Assembly: GCF_000006405.1 (NCBI RefSeq)
Contig: NW_003199895.1
Location: 1-53,517 of the forward strand
Direction of reading: 5' to 3'
Length of the DNA: 53,517 nucleotides
Source: Perkinsus marinus ATCC 50983
Taxonomy: Eukaryota > Perkinsozoa > Perkinsida > Perkinsidae
Shown piece by piece: positions 34,917 to 47,900 of the stretch. Positions within the stretch are counted from its first letter, which is position 1, and each line of letters opens with the position of its first letter. The position numbers and the translations under genes were made by a program. The notes under the pieces are model-generated. The model saw only the letters and a list, made by a program, of their open reading frames with translations, was not told where the DNA came from and ran no database searches.

Positions 34917-35413
34917 TTAGTGAGCCGATGTTGTAACACGAATTGCTCAAGGAGTGGTAGTACTTAAACGTAAAGCCAAAGCTATAGTACTGCGTGATAC
35001 GATGCAATATAGATCATTTCTAGGACGCTAGTCCATGTGACGTACAAGTCTACCCACAAAGCATATGACCTTACGTAATTTACAATGTTCACTCATTCAT
35101 CGGCGGGCGCGCGCGTTATTTCGTGGCGCAAATCTTGCAACGTCGAAACTGGGGTTGTATAGTATACAGGCAAGCAATAGGAGTATACAGTGGATACTCC
35201 TATTGCTTACCTACCTACAAATGACCTTTCAGTACTGTTCCTTGTAGAAGTCACTATTGATAGTTTCTACGAAAGTGTTGATGATGTTCATCGCACTGGT
35301 CGTTGAATCCCATGGTTTACCCTAGCAGGACTCAGACAAGTCTATGGAGAATACTATGTTGGACCAGGCAGGGCCCTTGTCTCCCGTTAGTCTAGTTCAT
35401 CGCTGTCTCCTCA
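34917..35413. other. Divergent strand-switch region with hairpin
   Basis: About 500 bases between the divergent starts of the phospholipase B-like gene (minus) and the CCCH gene (plus). It holds a GC-rich string (ggcgggcgcgcgcg) at 35102-35115 and the perfect hairpin at 35172-35208. Confidence 0.55.
35172..35208. repeat. Perfect 15-bp inverted repeat (hairpin)
   Basis: The left arm aagcaataggagtat and right arm atactcctattgctt are exact reverse complements with a 7-base loop acagtgg. It lies between divergent genes, so it could be a bidirectional promoter element, a small mobile-element remnant or an RNA hairpin. Confidence 0.85.
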
Positions 35414-36313
35414 ATGAAGCGTTCTTCGGACCCTGTCAGTACCGAGCTGATCTCACCGGAGAAGAAAGCACGAGAAGAAGCAGCTGTTGACAGCAATGCA
35501 GTACCTGGTAGTACGTCCAAGGGCGACTCAGGAACCTTTGAACCACTCTGTCGCGGTACAAAGGCTCGCTGATTGTGTTGATGATGGGATTGTTGACGAG
35601 GGTTAGCTCCACTACTGTTAGATCCCATCGGCGCCTTATTTGTGGAAGATGGAGAAGGTGCGGTAGAGACGGATGCCGACGAAGGCTCCTCTCAATGCCA
35701 GAGGGATCCAGCAGCGCCTTCACAACCGTCCCCTCCCGATGACCACACGGTGACAGCACACGAAGAGATTTCGGCGTGTCACTTCTTCGCACGAGGTCAG
35801 AAACGATGTTAAGTTGTCGGACTAAGGCAACTCCGTTGTTGTTAGGTATGTGCCGTAACGGCACCTCCTGCCCGTTCCGACATGATCCTAAGAGCATTAT
35901 ATGTACGTACTACCTTCACGGTAATTGCCGTAATGGAATCTCATGCCGCTTCTCCCACGAGTTGCCCGACACACAGCAGCCTGCCGTTGAAGAGGGCGTC
36001 GATGGACCGCCACCTGATGTCTGCAAGTGGGTCGTTGAGGTTTCATGGCGCGGGGTACTATAGATGTTCCCTCAGGTTCTTCTGGCACGGTAGTTGCCGG
36101 GCAGGAAGTAGCTGTCGATGGCGGCATGTGAAGGCTCCTTCTCGGCTATCGGCGGCACCTCCTCCCAATCTGCCAGCGAAATCGAATCCATTGGTCTCCG
36201 AGCGAGCCAAGGCTTTGCTGGAACGGCACTCGATCTCTCGGATAGCACAAGAGAGTGGGGCCTCTGAGATAGTGGTGAAGGCTCGTGCTCCTGCTACTAA
36301 GTCCCAACGATAA
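35414..36313 (+). CDS. Three-CCCH zinc-finger RNA-binding protein
   Basis: CCCH fingers with CX8CX5CX3H spacing usually bind AU-rich or other single-stranded RNA and control mRNA stability or processing. The ATG at 35414 starts MKRSSDPVSTELISPEKKAR, with a possible nuclear signal. After one or more introns comes an acidic region, then finger 1 CHFFARGMCRNGTSCPFRH, joined across a short intron (gtcaga...tgttag); finger 2 CTYYLHGNCRNGISCRFSH; and finger 3 CKFFWHGSCRAGSSCRWRH, created by joining VCK to FFWHGSC across an intron of about 49 nt ending ccctcag. All three have exact CX8CX5CX3H spacing. The tail (ERAKALLERHSISRIAQES) ends at 36311-36313. The three-finger layout resembles makorin- or Unkempt-type proteins, but no RING is visible. 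The exon chain from 35510 to 35650 is uncertain. Confidence 0.82.
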
Positions 36314-36463
36314 CGTTATTGTGGATATCATTGAATGTTTCGACATTGTACTATGGCATTGATCGAGACTTTGTGTTGGGGGGAGAGTTCCTCTACGAAC
36401 TCTGGTCGTCTAGGAGCCCATGGAGCACTGTAAGTCGATACGGTAGGCATGTAGTTATTTTCC

Positions 36464-38144
36464 ATGGGCAATCACTTCTGCAGCAAAAATAAGGCCGCCG
36501 ATTCAGAGGTTGGTACCCCTCTTCCAGCCGACGGCAGCCAACATGTACTACAGCCTCCTGGTTTGGCGACTCATCCCATTGCAGGTAGGCGTATTGTCGA
36601 CGTTCTCCGATACAGTAGTGGCAACTGCTGGGACTTCGTTGCCGCCAGCACCGGTGACCATTGACGTTGGTAGTCCGATAAGTGAACGCGACTCTTCTCC
36701 TTCTGGGAAGGGATTGGCTGATGATTATGACGATGAAGAGGTAGTTCGTCTTGGTATGGTATGAAGGTAGTGAATTTTAGGCAGAAGAACAGAAAATTAC
36801 GGAGCAGAAATCGGCTGGTCGTCGACCTGGAGTATCGGCGGAGGCCTATACGGTCGAACGGATGGACACCTACCAGGCTCCTGTGTATCCCAAGACACCC
36901 GAGGAGATCAGTACTATCAAGAGCATGTTGTCCTCGGACCAGGGTGACAGCCGAAAGGTAAGGTTGATTGGAGATTGTTGGTTGGGACGAGACGTATGGT
37001 AGATCCTATTTGGTCACATGCGCGACTCTGATTTGGAGAAGATTGCACTGGCAATGCGTAGGAAGGACGTTAATCAAGGAGAGAGCATTATCCGACAGGT
37101 TGGTGGGAAACAGGTGTCGGCGCGGTCCATAGCTGTTTAGGGCGATTTTGGTGATGCCTTCTATATAGTGGAACGAGGCACATTTGATATCTTCGTTAAG
37201 CGAGGCAATAAGGAGCCTTTGAAGGTGGTCTTTGTCTACTGTTCAGCATCTTTTTAGTCAGTTTTCCCCCTAGGTAATGGAGTGCGGGCCAGGGGCTTCC
37301 TTTGGTGAACTAGCGCTGATGTATAACGCGCCACGGGCAGCTACTGTGACTGCGACGTCTGATGCCAAGCTGTGGTAAGGGAGGAGTCTTCTAGAGGGAG
37401 GGGCTCACTCGTGTTGTCCGTAGGAGTCTCGATCGTGAGTGCTTCCAGCTGATGGTCGTGACCAGTGAGAATACGAAGAAGAAGAAATATGAGTCCTTCT
37501 TGGAGAAGGTCCCTATCTTGGCCGACTTGAACAAGTATTACAACATATGGTTCTCGGAGTCGTGTCACACTGTGGTTCTCTGTAGGTATGAGCTAGCACA
37601 GTTATCGGATATGCTCACCTCCGAAGTCTTCAGCAGTGGGGAGGTCATCGTTAAACAAGGAGATGTCTCAGGAGACAAGTAAGTCGACGTGATGCTGTCG
37701 GGTGATGGAGTGAGGGGTAATAGGTTTTATATTTTGGAGAGTGGCGAGTGCATTGCGTCTATATCGGGACAGGAAGGTGAAGTGGAGGTGAGCACTGGCT
37801 GATTCTCGATGGTTGTGGTATCTTATGCCAGGTCAAGAGGTATACCAAACCTGGGGACTACTTTGGGGAAATAGCTCTACTCAAGCATGGTGAACCCCGC
37901 AAGGCAACTGTCAAGGCGGCTGATGATAAGAAGGGCTGTCGGGTATGGGAAGGCCGAGATGATAGGTGGAGTATTCTTGGGTCGCTAGGTACTCTCGGTT
38001 GGTCGAGAAGAGTTCAACCGTGTTTTGGGCCCTATCACGGACGTGCTGAGGAAGAATGCGAGCAAGTACCCGTCTTACAAGGACTTCCTCACTATCACAG
38101 ATGATGGTTGTCCTTCTAACGATCCGGTTGATCGCAGAAACTGA
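36464..38144 (+). CDS. cAMP-dependent protein kinase regulatory subunit, N-terminally acylated type
   Basis: PKA-R inhibits the PKA catalytic subunit and releases it on cyclic nucleotide binding. The ATG at 36464 gives [17 protein letters not shown]: Gly2 suits N-myristoylation and Cys6 palmitoylation, as in Plasmodium and Toxoplasma PKA-R, so membrane attachment is likely. After a Pro/Ser-rich linker and introns come [19 protein letters not shown] and two cyclic-nucleotide-binding domains. CNB-A has [19 protein letters not shown] and the phosphate cassette [23 protein letters not shown] has [16 protein letters not shown] and [20 protein letters not shown]. Both keep the Glu and Arg that bind the cyclic phosphate. 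The stop is at 38142-38144. cGMP-dependent kinases also have CNBs, but no kinase domain follows. Confidence 0.9.
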
Positions 38145-38486
38145 CCTGCGCATATCATTGATTTATTGAAGTTTTCCGGTCTGATCTGTTCCGTAGCTCT
38201 AACGTCAGGACGCCTTCTTAATATCAATTGTTCATATCATCACAACGACCTCGAGGCTCAACACTATTCATTAGAGACAGCATATACATCTAATACTAGT
38301 GATAGAGTCATAGTGTACTGGGGTCTCGACGGCTGGCCCCACGTTATACTTGTTCGGACCCAGCGTCCTTGTCTTTACAATGTTGTCATCAGTGCTTAAT
38401 TCACCACCACAGCTGGGTTGTGTTGGGAGAGACCTCCAATGATTTTTTCATTGGCATCAACGTCGTAGTCTCACCTCTTGAGTATC
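38145..38486. other. Intergenic, PKA-R to KH/RS gene
   Basis: About 340 bases; no gene, RNA or repeat recognised. Confidence 0.45.
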
Positions 38487-41400
38487 ATGGCTCGTTCTCG
38501 CTCTCGTACTCCCGGTAGCAGTGGTAGATCGGCATCTAGGTCCTCGTCGTCTAGGTCGAGGTGAGATGCCCATCGGTTCGTCCTTGTTAATGCTGGTCTG
38601 GTTTAGGTCTAGTTCAGTATTGTCTGCGGCCTCGGAGCCTGAAGCTGAGGGGCTCTCTGTTATCAAGGTTAGGTCTGAGGAAGCGGCGTTGGTGTTGGGT
38701 AGAGGAGGGAGTACTAAACGCAAACTGGAGAATGCTGCTGACTGCGACATTGAGCTTGTGAACACAGGTAGGCTATAGTGCTCTTGCTTCGCTCCGCCTT
38801 TTTTTCATCGTATTTGTGGCCTGCTGCATCGATATGTTTCTCAGAAAATGGTGATTCCAATGTGGAACTTCGTGGTCCGGCTCGCAATAGAGAGCTTGGT
38901 CGTGACTATATCTGTTTCCTACTTCTTAATAAGAAGAATGAACCTCTCGAGTTGGATCCTGAGGATCGTGAGGACTGCAGCTGGATCGATGTAGGGCACG
39001 ATGGCTTTAGCCATCGCTCTGTTGAAGCCACAATCAGGTGCCTCAAGACACCATAGGGTATGTCACGGGTCGAGAGAGGTCGACTCTCCATGCCTTAGAG
39101 GAGGAGACTGAGACTCTTATGTTCTTCCAAGGTAGTAATAGTAGTAGGGAGTGGTGGACTGGTGTTATTCGCTAGATAAGGATGTTGGAGGATCGGGACC
39201 TCGAGTGAGAGGCCAACAGGATGAAATTGAGAAACTCATTATTCTTGGACCTACTCGTGGGAGGCGTATTGCTCAGTTGAAGGTGAGTGGCAGTGATCAT
39301 TTTTGGATATGCACACATCGTTTACGTTGAGTTTGATGTGATTTTTTTTATAGTTGATGTCGGCTATTGAGTCGAAGTCCCCGGGCTTCTTTCTCGATCA
39401 TCGTGATAGATGGAATCTGGATGATACTCATGAAGGCAAGCTTGGCCTGACGACGGTGAAGATGTAGAGTGAACGACGCCCCTGTTCCGGTGTCATCAGC
39501 TTTGTCCTATGTAGGACCGAGGCTCAATTCACCTATGCTTTGGGGAGGCGCGGCGCCACACGGAAGAAGCTTGAGAGAGCTAGTGGAGCCATAATTGAGT
39601 AGGTTGGGGTATAGACACGTTGATAGGGGAGAAATCAAGGCAATGAGAGTTGTTTCTCCTTTGGGTGTTATCGCGCGCGCCATCCTGATCGATTAGCCTG
39701 TCAGTGGAGTCTGAGTCGTTCGTGATGTAAAACACGCAATGAGAATTGAAGAGAAAGAATTAAATCGAGAGCTGGCGATGCGGAGGGTGGCCGAAGCCGA
39801 CGGGAGCTCTGGGAGCTGAGATTGGAGGAGATGCCCTCTCGTGAAAAGAACCTGATCAAACCGAAAAGCTGAACCGTCGAAGTCTATCGCCTCTGCGTCA
39901 TCCTCGTGGTCCTGAAGAAGTGTCAAGCATGGATAGTCGGACGAATGAGGAGGGGCTAATGAAATGAACATCGATGCTTGTCCTGATCGAAAATAGGGAA
40001 AGATGCTTTCACAGGAGGTGCTACTGTAAAATTCATCTTTTTCTGGCGGAGCGACGCGGGAGAATTTGTTGCTCACGAATGGTGATTACTGTGTGATAGC
40101 GTTCAGGCGTAGTCATCAGGTATATCGGTTACACGGCTTTCATATCCGGTACCAAGGCAGAGAGGCGTCGTGGCAGGGATTACCTCAACTTTTTATTGGA
40201 TCAGAGAGAAGGAGAGGTACAGTGTCGCAAGCTAGAAAGTGGTTTTTGGATCATCATCATCATCATGTCAACTTTGGAAATATAAACCTTCGGCCCACAT
40301 CGATTCGTGACATGCTCTACGAACACTCTGGGGAAATATTCACTCCCTGTTCAGGTGAATGTGAAGTTGGACGGTCGTGAGGATGTCACTACAGTCGAGA
40401 CCCCTGAGGAGTATATCGGCTTTATCACTGGGCATAAGGGCAGCGAGCTTCGATCTATCGAGGAGCGTACTGGAACCTTCTGCTTTGTGGATGGCTGTGA
40501 CCAGAGCTTTGTACGGGATGATGGCCCGTGGTGGGGTAAGGGGAAGGGTGGCTGGGGTAAAGGAAAGGGGAAAGGCTATTCGAGCTGGCGCGATGATAGA
40601 GATAGGGCCCGTCGGCGTCCGAGGGATGGGCCACCACCAAGACTATTGATATTCTGTTACGATGCGAGGAGGAGGGATGATGCCGAGGAGATGGTGAGGG
40701 ATAGAATCCATAGGAAGGTCGAACAGGATAAGGAAAGAGGTAGTGGTACTATGAGTGCTGCGGTCTTATGGTGTAGTTCTTGGTATTAGGTAAAGGTGGT
40801 CTACATCGGCCTTTCCTGAATCGCCATAGCAACCCCGAGATTGAGACGAAGCGTCGCGAGCGTCTGGGTTTGCCATCGATCGAAGAAGAGGATGCGATGT
40901 TGGCCAAACAGAAGGCTGAGCAGGAGGCTAAAGAACGCGAAAGAAAGGAAGCTAGAGCGGACCGTGAGGCGGCGGCAGCCGAGGCGGCGGCCCGCAGATC
41001 TAGAAGCGGATCTAGACGTCGATCTCGCTCGCCCGATGATGATAGATCTCCAAGGGAACGCAAGAGGAGGCGTTCTAGGTCAGGAAGCGGTAGGCGTTCT
41101 AGGTCGAGGAGTGGCAGGCGATCGGTATCCCGCAGTGGAGGGAGGAGTGACAGGTCTCTGTCACGTCGTAGATCCCCTAGGGGAAGGCGCAGTCCGATGT
41201 CGGTGGATAGGGAGGGCCCGAAGGATAGGTCACCCAGGAGTCAAGATGCAGCTATCAAGAATGGGAAGGCACCTCCCTCTCCTGGTCCTGATGGAGATGA
41301 CGTCGAGCCAATGTCCCCGCCAAAAAAGGCTCTAGAGAGATCAGACAGCCCTGTTGGGGAAGGCCGTAGTTCCGGTCGCCGTAGGAGTGCGTCTAGGAGT

Positions 41401-41672
41401 GGTGACAGAAGGCGTAGTCGCTCGAGATCCGAGTCCGAGCGCAGGTCTAGTAGGAGGAGAGGCTCGAGCCCTAAGGACCGTCGTGGGAGGTAATACTGGT
41501 CTTCATGGTTATATCGTGAGGGAGAGTACCTCACTGTGGATTCACTCTCAGGGACGACCGTTCGCGCAGCCGTGAAGGCCGCTATCGTCGTCCTCGTTCT
41601 TCATCTCGTGAGCGGTCTCGTCGTTCGAGGAGGGATAGGAGCGATTCGAGAGGAGACCGCGGCAGCAGATAA
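38487..41672 (+). CDS. KH-domain splicing-type protein with RS domain
   Basis: Predicted nuclear RNA-binding protein linked to splicing. The ATG at 38487 starts an RS stretch (MARSRSRTPGSSGRSASRSS). Repeated KH-like units follow, marked by LSVIKVRSEEAALVLGRGGS with TKRKLENAADCDIELV, by YALGRRGATRKKLERASGA (split across exons near 39530-39600), and by YIGFITGHKGSELRSIEERT (40415-40475); the GxxG loops are GRGG, GRRG and GHKG. Between them are RDYICFLLLNKKNEPLELD and ERRRGRDYLNFLLDQREGEV. A Gly/Lys-rich linker (GKGKGGWGKGKGKGY) precedes a charged coiled coil (ETKRRERLGLPSIEEEDAML) and a long RS domain (GRRSRSRSGRRSVSRSG). A final intron (gtaata...tctcag) joins DRRGR to DDRSRSREGRYRRPR and GDRGSR, ending at 41670-41672. 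Exons from 39600 to 40130 are uncertain. No exact orthologue was recognised. Confidence 0.75.
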
Positions 41673-41957
41673 TGAGCTGTTCGAAGCGATGGCATGTGAA
41701 CGAAACTCTGCTCTATATGCTGTCTGTTTTTGATCTATCCCTTATTAACGTTATGATAGAAGCCAGTAGGATGCCTTCTGAAGAAGAGCACATAGGCGAA
41801 GGTGGTCGTTTGAGTAGCATCATTTGAGAAGTATCTTTATGAGTATCGACGCCAACAGTATGTTAATCACTTTCGGTCTGCTTTGTGTTTCGAGTCAATG
41901 CTATCAATATCGAACCCGTGGTAGAGGTACTAGTTGCAGGTAGTTCACCTGTCCAGT

Positions 41958-44900
41958 ATGGGGCACTCTACAGCACCCAAAATAGGATCCCATGATGATG
42001 TAAGGTTCTGGAAGCTCTACCGTGGTTAGCGCATGTATGCCTGGTTTTAGCATCCGGGCGGAGAGTCCGAATCGACGGAATATCTCCGGCAGCTGTTTTC
42101 TGAGAGGATTGTTTTGCTCGATGGCGGTATGGGCACAAGGTAGATGTCCATGATTGTGGGCGTTGTAGTAGGCTGCGTCTTTAGGATACAAGCGGATCGG
42201 CTGCAGGAGGAGGATTTCCGTGGTGAGATATTGAAGGATCACCCCAAGGAGCTGAAGGGCGACAACGATCTTCTCTGTTTGACGCGGCCGGATCTCGTAG
42301 TCAAGATCCATAAAGAGTAGTAGTTGGAAACTTAGGGGAAGGTGATGGTTTTGAGTCTTTAAGGTATCTTCATGCGGGTGCGGATCTGATAGAAACGAAT
42401 ACCTTCAACGGAACTACCATATCCCAGGCGGAGTACCAATGCGAGAGCCTGGTTCGGGATCTCAATTTCCAGGCAGCCATGTTGGCCAAGCAGGCGTGTC
42501 GGGAAGTGAGCGGCAGGAGATGGGTAGCGGTAGAGCTGAGTGATGATAGGTGGAGGCCGAGACGGGTCGACGACGACTAGTGGCGGGAGCGATCGGGCCT
42601 ACTAGCAGGACTCTGAGTGTGTCACCAAGTGTGGAGGATTCCAGTTATAGGAATGTGACTTGGAATGAACTTGTGAAGGCTTATTACGAACAGGTAGTGG
42701 TAGTAGGCTACAGGAGATGGGGATAGAGCCGAGCGGTTAGCCGTTCAGGTTGATGCGTTGGTAGCAGGCGGGTCTGATGTTCTGCTGGTAGAGACCATAT
42801 TCGATACACTCAACGCGAAGGCAGCACTGTTCGCTATTGATTGCTACTACGAGGACCATCCTCGAGAGTCGCGCCTCCCTACCATTATATCGGCGACTAT
42901 TGTGGACCAAGTAGGGACGCCATGGCAACGATGGGTTCAGCTTACTGTGCTCTCAGAGTGGACGTACTTTGTCCGGGCAGACTATTGACGCCTTCTTAGT
43001 TTCTGTCATGGTAGTAGGATGGTTTGCTCTCTCTTCTAGGGTCACTCTTTCCTATTCAGCATGCTCGACCACTCTGCGTTGGCATCAACTGTGCCTTGGG
43101 AGCAGCTCAGATGCGGCCTTTTTTCGAGACCCTGGCCAAGCTGGCTCCAGTATACGTTCATGTGTAATAAGGATTGCGCTCCAGCTTGATAGTTAGTACT
43201 TGCAGATACCCTAATGCGGGCCTACCAAATGCCATGGGTGGTTATGACGAAACACCTGAGTCATTCGGAGAGTCCTTGGTCCTCTACGCGCAAGATCATC
43301 TCATTAATATGGTTGGCGGCTGCTGCGGTACCTTCCCGGCCCACATTCAGGCCGTTCATGAGCGTCTCAAAGTAGAGCGGGCGAAGTGTCCGGTCTCTAG
43401 TCACAAGAGGTGATTTCAGAGTTTTCCTCCGAGGCCGCTGCATGTCCGGCGCGACCCTGTGATGAGGCTCTCTGGGCTGGAGCCGCTGTACCTCACGCCT
43501 GAGTTGGGATTTGTCAACGTAGGGGAGAGATGCAATTTGATGGGGAGTCTGCGGTTCAAGAAGATGGTCGAGCAAAGTCGATGGGATGATGCCTTGGAAG
43601 TTGCCAAGGAACAGGTTAGCTCTCGTTGCCAGCTCCTTTACAATGATTTCGGGTGCCATCAGGTCGAGAATGGCGCCCAGGTCTTGGACTTCAATTTTGA
43701 TGCGGACCTCATCGATGGGCAGCTGGCCATGGGCAGGTTCATGAGGTCATGTGTTACTGAGCCCGCGATAGCACGTGTTCCGTTCATGATTGATAGCTCG
43801 AAGTTCAAGGTAATTGGGATGAGGAAATGGTGGAGGTGTGGTATGATCAGAATTATCGGCTATAATGATGGTTGTGTGAGGCTTTTTTGAGGAGTTTGGT
43901 GGGACCTGATGCTCAGTGGCCGTCGAACTCTCACTCTGCGTTCTAGACAAAAATTACAGCCAAATATCCCGTTTTTGCAGCTCTCTGTTATTCCTCCTTG
44001 GCCAGGTGATCGAGGAGGGTCTTCAAGCAGTCCAAGGGAGATGTATAGTCAACTCGCTTTCCCTCAAGGTCGGCGAGGAAGACTTCATCTACCATGCCAG
44101 GCTGGTGAGACTTTTCTGCCTCTGGTCTTCAGCGTACTTCTTGTAAGGTACGGAAGTATGGTGCAGCTCTCGTGTGCATGGCCTTCGATGAGGAAGGACA
44201 GGCAGCGACTTTCGACGACAAGGTAGTTTTGAAGTCAGCTTGCGACTTGAAACTTCAGCTATGCTGCCTGTACTTGCAATCCCAGGCAGTTTCCGGTCGG
44301 AGTGGTATCGTCTTTGAATCTCCAGATTCGTATATGTGAGCGGACATACAAGATCCTGACTACCAAGTGCGGGTATGAAGGCCACGATATAATTTTCGAC
44401 TGCAACATTCTGACCATTGCCACTGGTGAGGTTTTACCATCCACGATAGTTTCCTCTAGGAGTTGTTCTTAGGGATGGAAGAGCATAACAATTACGGCAA
44501 GGATTTCATCGATGCTGTGGAGATAGTACGGCAGAAATGCCCGGGGTGCTATACTAGCGGCGGTACTCTTTATGGGCGCCGTCGTCCCAGGTGGAGTCGT
44601 GGCCGTAGGTTTGTCGAATCTATCATTCTCATTCCGAGGCCTCAACGAGCTCCGCGAAGCCATGCATTCCGTGTTCTTGTATCATGCTATCCCGAAGGGC
44701 CTAAGCATGGCTATAGTAGGTTAGGCGTCTCCAAATACCGGTACATGCGGGCATCAGGTAAATGCAGGGGCTCTGCCGATTTACACTGACATACCTGAGG
44801 ATATGCGACAGCTCTTGGAAGATGTGGTAATGAACGTGAGTCCTGAGGCCACAGAGAAGTTATTGGAGTTCGCCAGTGAATTGAAAGAGAAGAAGGCTCA

Positions 44901-47900
44901 GAAGGGTGGCGCCAGTGGAGGTAGCAGTAGAGGGAGAGTGGTTTGGTCTTTCAAGGAGTGCCTTTGTCGATTAGTGGTCAAAGCGGTCGAAGAATGGAGG
45001 ACGGAAGGAGTCGAGAAACGACTTGAGCACAGCCTTGTGAAGGGCATCGATAAGTTCATCGTTGATGACGTACAGGAATGTTTGGATGGGTTGCAGCTGA
45101 GGCCCTTGGAGGTCATATCTTCCTTTCTGTGCTGCAGAAAGGCGTAGTCATGTTGTCGAGCTCAGGTGATCGAAGGACCGCTGATGGCGGGTATGTCCGT
45201 AGTGGGAGACTTGTTCGGGTCCGGGAAAATGTTTTTACCACAAGTAGGCATCTGCCCTGTTATCGTTCAGACCGGTCAATGCTCAGGTTATCAAGTCGGC
45301 TAGGGTGATGAAGAAGGCTGTAGCACACTTGGTGCCCATCATGGAGACGGAGAACAGGCGGAAAGCCCTGGAGGAGGGGCTAGATCCTGACCGTCCCAAC
45401 TGGGCCGGCACAGTCCTCTTGGCAACCGTCAAAGGTAGATCGTACTCTCTCCCGTATACTGATTCCTGCTAGAGCTGCTGATTTGTACTCGTGGATCGGT
45501 AGTCTCAATTCGTGGGCAGTAACGCTTATGGCGGAATATTCTAGCAACGAGGATTTCCTATCGCCACGACTCGACTCACCTTAGCCAGTTCAGGTGATGT
45601 TCATGATATTGGCAAGAACATCGTGGGTGTAGTTCTGGGATGCAATAACTTCAGGGTAGGTATATATGATAGCAAGCCTGTGGCACTGTATTTGAAGCAG
45701 CAAGAGAGGCTGAATGGCGCCTGCTGCAGGTCATCGATCTTGGTGTTATGGTACCCTGTGATCAAATACTCAAGAGGGCTAGGGAGGAGAAGGCAGATGT
45801 CATTGGCCTCAGCGGTCTGATCACACCCAGCCTCGACGAGATGGTGTAGGTCGGACTTGGAACGACTTAGTCCGTATCATGTGCGTGTAGGTTTGTCGCA
45901 CAACAGATGCGTAAGGAGAGCATGGACGTCCCACTGCTGATCGGAGGCGCCACGACCAGCCGAAAACACACAGCAGTGAAAATATGGCCGCAATATGAGG
46001 CCAGTGAGAGGATTGGCGATCAGGTGTGTCGCAGAGAGTTCATGCTATCCCGCATCAGTGGTTGTACCTTAGGGCTCAGTGCCGGTGGGAGGTGTTGTTC
46101 ACGTATTGGATGCGAGCCGGAGTGTGGTAGTTGTGAACAGTCTCATCCAGAACCCAGAGAGACGGGTGAGTCGAGTGGTACTAGGCTGGAGAGGAGGGAT
46201 GTTCGCAGTGTTGGAAAATATGCTCATGCCCAACTACATTTGTCATTGACAAAATGAGAATTCTGAGGGAAATTTTTGAAATTTCTATTGGTTTCTAAAC
46301 ACTTCTAACCATTTCGTATATGAACCCCAACTGGTGGGGAAGCTCCTAAGCTCAGTTGAGGATAGCGAACATATACTCTAACACTGAATGTTCGTGTGGT
46401 AGATTGAATATATGGAAGACATCAAAGAGGAGTACGACGGACTAAGAGAGGACTACTACAGCACACTAGTTGACAAGAGGTGGTTGTCCTTGGATGAGGC
46501 TCGGAAAATGAGGTATGTTCACCAGTTTTGGTAGGGGTGATTTGACGGGACGAATTGTATAGATATACCATTGACTTTGAGAAGTACCCTCCACCTCCTG
46601 CACCTAGGAGGTTGGGCAACAAGTATCTGGACGAGTACCCTTTGGAGGAGCTTGTCGAATATATCGATTGGACACCATTCTTCCAGGTGGGGACCGCGAT
46701 GTGAAGGGCTGATGGAGGGTCCTTCTGTACCGTCTATCGGACATCAGCTACTAACAGGCCAGGGGGTAGAGACAATACACTGTTATGAAGGGTGCTCCTA
46801 CAGCGAGTAGCATTTGCTCTGTTATGCATTACCTATTTACTAGGGTCGCTAGCCAAGGGGATTGACTTGAGTAGCCTCGTCAGATTTGTCATGTTGGACT
46901 CTTCAGTGCCACTGAATCAGTGGATACGTCGCTGCATGCTGATTTCAGGTGTATCAGTTGAGGGGAAGATACCCGAATAAGGACTACCCCAAGATATTCA
47001 ACGACAAGAGAGTTGGAGAGGAGGCCAAGAAGCTGTTTGATGACGCCCAGGCAAGAACGGCGAGGATACGTGTCGTTGAGTGTGTTAATACAGGAACTGT
47101 TAGCAAAGGTTGTCCAAGACAGGTGGATTACCGCGACGGCTGTGGTTGGAGTCTACCGTGCGTGTAGCTCTGGTGATGATATCAATGTGAGGATCATATC
47201 AGGGTGGTGGAGTTGGTACCTCCTTTGTGACAGGTGCTGTCCCTGGACGGTTCTGGAGAGGTTCTCGAGACCTTCTATGGCATTCGACAACAGCTGGACA
47301 CAGAACAAGACCAAACCTTCGCGTTGGGTAGTTCCATTACATTACGCCTTGAAACACCCCCTGGGTCAGGTGACTTCATCGCTCCTGAGGCTTCTGGCCT
47401 CCCAGATCATATCGCCCTCTTCTGCTGCCAAGCCGGGATCGGTGTTGAAGAGCGAAAGAAAGTGATACTTTGTTCGCTCAGTTGTTGTTGCTGTAGAAGC
47501 CGCTGTCACTCCGTAGATGTACAATGCCACTCATGATATCGACAAGTCCATTATGCTGGAGGCCTTGGCAGATCGACTGGCAGAAGCGTTCGCTGAGCTT
47601 ATTCACCACAAGATTAGGACGGATCCTGACTTCTGGGGCTATGTGCCCGAGGAGAAGCTGACCCTCTCTGATATGCTCAAGGTGAATCTACGTCGAGCCT
47701 GTCAGTGTGGTGGACTATGAAGGGTTGGTTTTAGGTGAAATATGTGGGAATACGGCCGGCCCCTGGTTACCCTACGCAACCGGATCATCGAGAGAAGGAT
47801 ACGCTTTGGCGTTTGCTCGATGCTGAAAAGCTGTCAGGGGTGAGACGTGACTCCATGACAGGTGGCAGCGTTCTTGCTTCTAGGGTAAGATGGTCCTGAC

